Positions 13,773 through 16,689 of a stretch of DNA of 16,689 nucleotides are shown here, piece after piece (position 1 is the first letter of the stretch; every line of letters begins with the position of its first letter). The translations under genes were made by a program, and so were the position numbers. The notes below the pieces were generated by a model. The model did no database searches, had not been told where the DNA came from, and saw nothing but the letters and a program-made list of their open reading frames with translations. This DNA comes from Bdellovibrionales bacterium RBG_16_40_8 (lineage in GTDB: Bacteria; Bdellovibrionota; Bdellovibrionia; Bdellovibrionales; UBA1609). The DNA lies in NCBI GenBank assembly GCA_001769925.1, contig MEPT01000042.1, positions 2,680-19,368 of the forward strand. The letters run 5' to 3'.

Positions 13773-14441
13773 TCTCGCTAAATATTCTTCATGGTGATGG
13801 CGAACGATTTTGCCTTCAACCATATATATAACGTCCTCGCTAATATTAGTGGCGTAGTCTGCAATACGCTCTAAGTGGCGCGAGACTGAAAGATAGTGAA
13901 TAAGTGATTCCATCTGGTCAGGATTCTTACGAATGCCTTCGTATACCTTATCATACATTGACATGTTAATGGCATCGACCTCGTCGTCATCTTCACAAAC
14001 CTGTTTAGCTAAGTTTAAATCTAACCTAACAAATGCATCAAGAGACCTTGCCACCATATCAAGAGACAACTGCCACATGTGCTCAAAATCAAATGGTACC
14101 GGTGTTGGCGGCTGCTGACTTAGGTACAAAGCTCGCTCGGCAATGTTGACCCCGAGATCTCCAATGCGCTCAAGATCGTTATTTATTTTCAAGGTTGCAA
14201 TAACAAGCCGCAAATCTATAGCAACCGGCTGATAAAGAGCTAATATTTTAAGGCAATCTTCTTCAATTTCTACTTCTAGCAAATCAATCTGGTGATCAAG
14301 CTTAATAACTTCTTTGGCTTGTTGCTCGTCAAGATTTTGCAGCGAAATTCCGGCTTTGCGCACGCTCTGCTCAGATAAGCCCCACAAATCAAGAAGTTTT
14401 TTTCGTACAAGATCAAGTTCAAGTGTTAAATGTGCTGACAT
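13767..14441 (-). CDS. phoU: Phosphate transport regulator PhoU
   Basis: A 224-residue all-helical PhoU with two repeats. Each carries the metal-binding E/DxxxD signature: NNDLERIGDLGVNIAE (E91, D95) and SRHLERIADYATNISED (E191, D195). PhoU binds the PstB/PstA importer and the PhoR sensor kinase, damping both Pi uptake and the Pho regulon when phosphate is ample; it also limits toxic Pi and polyphosphate accumulation. It is the last gene of pstC-pstA-pstB-phoU, 30 bases after pstB, with AAGGT five bases before its ATG. No phoB or phoR is in the window. Length and motifs are normal. Confidence 0.96.
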   Translation of the reverse strand: MSAHLTLELDLVRKKLLDLWGLSEQSVRKAGISLQNLDEQQAKEVIKLDHQIDLLEVEIEEDCLKILALYQPVAIDLRLVIATLKINNDLERIGDLGVNIAERALYLSQQPPTPVPFDFEHMWQLSLDMVARSLDAFVRLDLNLAKQVCEDDDEVDAINMSMYDKVYEGIRKNPDQMESLIHYLSVSRHLERIADYATNISEDVIYMVEGKIVRHHHEEYLARK

Positions 14442-14471
14442 AAATTACCTTTATCGTATGTGTTTTATTAC

Positions 14472-15218
14472 CTATCCAAATCTACCAGTTATGTAATCTT
14501 GAGTGCGGGCTTTTGCCGGGTTCGTAAATATTTTTTTTGTTTCACCTGATTCAATAAGTTCGCCATCATAAAAAAATAAAAGCTCGTTTGAAACTCTGGC
14601 TGCCTGTTGCATATTGTGGGTTACTATTACAATGGTATAGCTACTACGTAACTCACCGATAAGATCTTCTATACGCGAAGTAGCGCGTGGATCTAGGGCT
14701 GAGCAAGGTTCATCCATTAAAATAATTTCTGGTTGCATAGCAATAGCGCGGGCGATACAAAGCCGCTGCTGTTGCCCACCTGAAAGGTTAAGAGCCGAAT
14801 CATCAAGACGATCTTTTACTTCATCCCATAGTGCCGCACGCTTAAGAGAAGATTCTACTAGTTCATTCATATCGCCGGTATAGCCATTAACTTTCGGCCC
14901 CCAAACGATATTAGCTCTAACTGATTTCGGAAAAGGGTTTGGCCGCTGAAATACCATACCAATGCGACGACGAATTTCTACCGGATCAATTTTACGAGAA
15001 AAAATATCTTTGCCCTGAAATAAAACCTCACCTTGCACGCGCATATCTGGCACAAAATCATTCATGCGGTTAAAGGTTCTAAGAAGTGTACTTTTGCCGC
15101 AACCAGACGGCCCAATTATTGCCATTACCTTATGTTTTGCTATTTTCACGCTCACATTATTAATAGCCTGTTTTTCGCCATACCAAATCGATAGACTATT
15201 TGTTTCTAATATCGTCAT
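14472..15218 (-). CDS. pstB: Phosphate ABC transporter ATP-binding protein PstB
   Basis: A 248-residue ABC ATPase that powers high-affinity phosphate import. Walker [10 protein letters not shown] (36-44), Q-loop Q91 in [12 protein letters not shown] (the PNPFP motif typical of PstB), signature LSGGQQQR (145-152), Walker B ILMDEP (D169, E170), D-loop SALDP and H-loop H201 in VTHNMQQA are all present. The C-terminus [10 protein letters not shown] is also PstB-like. Its start overlaps the pstA stop by four bases. It works as a homodimer at the inner face of the membrane with PstA and PstC. Confidence 0.97.
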   Translation of the reverse strand: MTILETNSLSIWYGEKQAINNVSVKIAKHKVMAIIGPSGCGKSTLLRTFNRMNDFVPDMRVQGEVLFQGKDIFSRKIDPVEIRRRIGMVFQRPNPFPKSVRANIVWGPKVNGYTGDMNELVESSLKRAALWDEVKDRLDDSALNLSGGQQQRLCIARAIAMQPEIILMDEPCSALDPRATSRIEDLIGELRSSYTIVIVTHNMQQAARVSNELLFFYDGELIESGETKKIFTNPAKARTQDYITGRFG

Positions 15219-16057
15219 TTATACCTCTGAAAACGACTGCGTATGATAACTGCCCCAAAATTTAAAGCAAATAAAAAAACAATAAGAACAATTATCGCAC
15301 CGGCGGCAAGATCATGAAATGCTTCTTGCGGCCGACCCACCCAATTAAAAATTTGCACTGGCAAAACAGTATATGAATCCATTATTGATTTGGGTACGAA
15401 TGCAACGTAGCTGAGTGCTCCTAGTAATATTAGTGGGGCGGCCTCACCCATGGCTCGTGATAACGCAAGAATAATACCAGTCATTATGCCGGGCACTGCC
15501 GCCGGTAAGACCTGACCAAATACTACCTGATAGCGGCGAGCCCCTAGCGCAAAAGCAGCCTCTCGTAAATTTATGGGCACAGCACGGATAGAGCCCTGCG
15601 CGGCAATAATAATAGTCGGCAAGACAAGAAGGCTCATACATAGCGACGCCGACAATACACTTCTTTCAAAACCCAAATAACGCACAAACACCGCAAGACT
15701 CATTAGGCCATAAATAATAGCGGGCATACCGGCAAGAGTCGCAATATTAATTTGCAACAAATCAGCAAATCTATTTTTGGGCGCATACTCCTCAAAATAG
15801 AGAGCCGTTGAAACCCCTATAGGAATAGAAATTATCGCAGTCAGTGTCATAACCCATAAACTGCCAATCAACGGGGCATAAATCCCCGCCTTAGCTGCAA
15901 AACGCGACGGAAAGCTGGTAAAAAAATGTGGCTTTAACACATGTAAACCATCACGTAAAATTGACCAAACAAGAAGTAGCAGAACTAAAACTGAAAGCCA
16001 TGAGAAAGAAAAAGCAAAAAAATGAAATATTTTCTCGCGAAGCTTGCGTCTACTCAT
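15215..16057 (-). CDS. pstA: Phosphate ABC transporter permease PstA
   Basis: A 280-residue inner membrane permease with about six transmembrane segments, beginning near residues 13-35. The coupling loop that contacts PstB is visible as the EAA motif at about 163-190 ([20 protein letters not shown], then VLPAAVPG), followed by [16 protein letters not shown]. Family segments [14 protein letters not shown] and [11 protein letters not shown] are present. The first residues are basic (MSRRKLREK), consistent with an inside N-terminus. It overlaps pstC by four bases upstream and pstB by four downstream. Confidence 0.96.
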   Translation of the reverse strand: MSRRKLREKIFHFFAFSFSWLSVLVLLLLVWSILRDGLHVLKPHFFTSFPSRFAAKAGIYAPLIGSLWVMTLTAIISIPIGVSTALYFEEYAPKNRFADLLQINIATLAGMPAIIYGLMSLAVFVRYLGFERSVLSASLCMSLLVLPTIIIAAQGSIRAVPINLREAAFALGARRYQVVFGQVLPAAVPGIMTGIILALSRAMGEAAPLILLGALSYVAFVPKSIMDSYTVLPVQIFNWVGRPQEAFHDLAAGAIIVLIVFLFALNFGAVIIRSRFQRYK

Positions 16058-16689
16058 CCAACACCTCGTGGCGCTTTAAAGATCAAATATGTGCCGAAGC
16101 CATTTAGTAGTAGCGTGGTTACAAATAAAAGTGCTCCAACAGCAAAGCTACTCAAATATTCAACGCCACCCATCACAATATCGCCCAACGAAACTTGTAC
16201 AATAAAAGCAGTCATCGTTTGAATACTTTCAAAAAAATTTATATGCGAATTAGGTGAATTACCCGCCGCTATTGACACCGCCATGGTTTCGCCAACAGCG
16301 CGCGATACTGCAAGCATTACCGCAGCGACTACCCGACCTGAGGCTGCTGGCAACAGCACTCCCCAAATTACTTCATTAGATGTTCCGCCCAGCGCGTAAC
16401 CGGCTTCACGCAAATTTCTTGGCAAAGCACGAAAAGCATCGTCACAAAGAGAAGCAATCATCGGTAAAATCATAATAGCAACAACAATTGATCCGCTTAA
16501 AGCATTAAACACTTGCACATCAGAAAAAATATGACGTAAAAATGGTGTTACTGAAGTGATAGCAAAATAACCGTACACTACAGTTGGTATGCCCGCTAAA
16601 ATCTCAAGCGTAGGTTTTAAAATAGCACGCATCTTGGGCTGGGCTATTTCGCTTAAATAAAATGCAGAAAATAACCCAAACGGTAGCGC
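16054..16689 (-). CDS. pstC: Phosphate ABC transporter permease PstC, N-terminus outside the window
   Basis: The last 211 residues of PstC. The frame is open to the window edge, where it reads ALPFGLFSAFYLSEIAQPKM, so the internal ATG at 16632 is not the start. Family segments: LEILAGIPTVVYGYFA, the EAA coupling loop NLREAGYALGGTSNEVIWGV with LLPAASGRVV, and AVSRAVGETMAVSIAAGN. The C-terminal helix lies near FAVGALLFVTTLLLNGFG. It is the inner-membrane partner of PstA. The periplasmic binding protein PstS would be expected further right, outside the window. Confidence 0.95.
   Translation of the reverse strand, partial: ALPFGLFSAFYLSEIAQPKMRAILKPTLEILAGIPTVVYGYFAITSVTPFLRHIFSDVQVFNALSGSIVVAIMILPMIASLCDDAFRALPRNLREAGYALGGTSNEVIWGVLLPAASGRVVAAVMLAVSRAVGETMAVSIAAGNSPNSHINFFESIQTMTAFIVQVSLGDIVMGGVEYLSSFAVGALLFVTTLLLNGFGTYLIFKAPRGVG

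Noticed and set aside
16054..16632. pstC starting at the ATG at 16632
   Set aside because: The frame continues upstream to the window edge with typical PstC sequence, so the gene is simply cut by the edge.
1..16689. CRISPR arrays, tRNA or rRNA genes, insertion sequences, phage genes
   Set aside because: No regularly spaced repeats, no cloverleaf-like or rRNA-like sequence, and no transposase, integrase or structural phage protein were seen in any frame.

Overview
The window looks like a piece of an AT-rich chromosome (roughly 40% GC by eye) from a Gram-negative bacterium. Supporting signs are two lipoboxes, several Sec signal peptides, a complete outer part of the Pst phosphate importer, and an L33 without zinc-binding cysteine pairs. 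The style of the small Cys-containing lipoproteins and the Shine-Dalgarno-containing genes would fit Bdellovibrionota or a neighbouring delta-proteobacterium-like group. That placement is an inference and not secure; PdxJ is of the Lys-containing type also typical of Bacteroidetes. No tRNA, rRNA, CRISPR array or insertion sequence was seen.

Positions 1 to about 4360 form a disturbed, partly decayed region. It holds the start of a leftward gene at the window edge, then a broken vWA/YfbK-type gene that has lost its N-terminal part and is frameshifted. Next comes a small exported six-cysteine protein that may be translated without a leader. A two-gene unit follows: a 59-residue helical protein immediately followed by a MNT/AbiEii-like nucleotidyltransferase, which has the look of a toxin-antitoxin module. 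After it is an unknown lipoprotein gene whose ribosome binding site is a run of eight Gs. The region ends with a mosaic in which an exported-protein N-terminus, the first part of an Hpt domain and the middle and end of a short-chain dehydrogenase are joined head to tail.

Positions 4366 to 7947 carry a compact leftward polyphosphate operon, ppk-sixA-ppx, with overlapping reading frames: polyphosphate kinase, a SixA-like histidine phosphatase and a short Ppx/GppA phosphatase. Divergent from it, 8012 to 10188 holds an alpha/beta hydrolase, a TetR regulator and a short LysR regulator in one direction.

Positions 10229 to 11530 hold, leftward, a DoxX-type membrane protein and an exported endonuclease/exonuclease/phosphatase-family protein. 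Rightward from 11634 are pdxJ (vitamin B6), gloB (glyoxalase II, ATGA overlap), rpmG (L33) and a small four-cysteine lipoprotein.

Positions 13767 to the end are the leftward high-affinity phosphate system pstC-pstA-pstB-phoU, with pstC cut by the window edge. Together with the polyphosphate operon 6 kb away, it makes this a phosphate uptake, storage and mobilisation neighbourhood. I did not find a convincing wholly new system. The most unusual items are the gene mosaic at 3503-4319, the NTase module at 1725-2453, and the homopolymeric G tracts serving as ribosome binding sites of two exported proteins.
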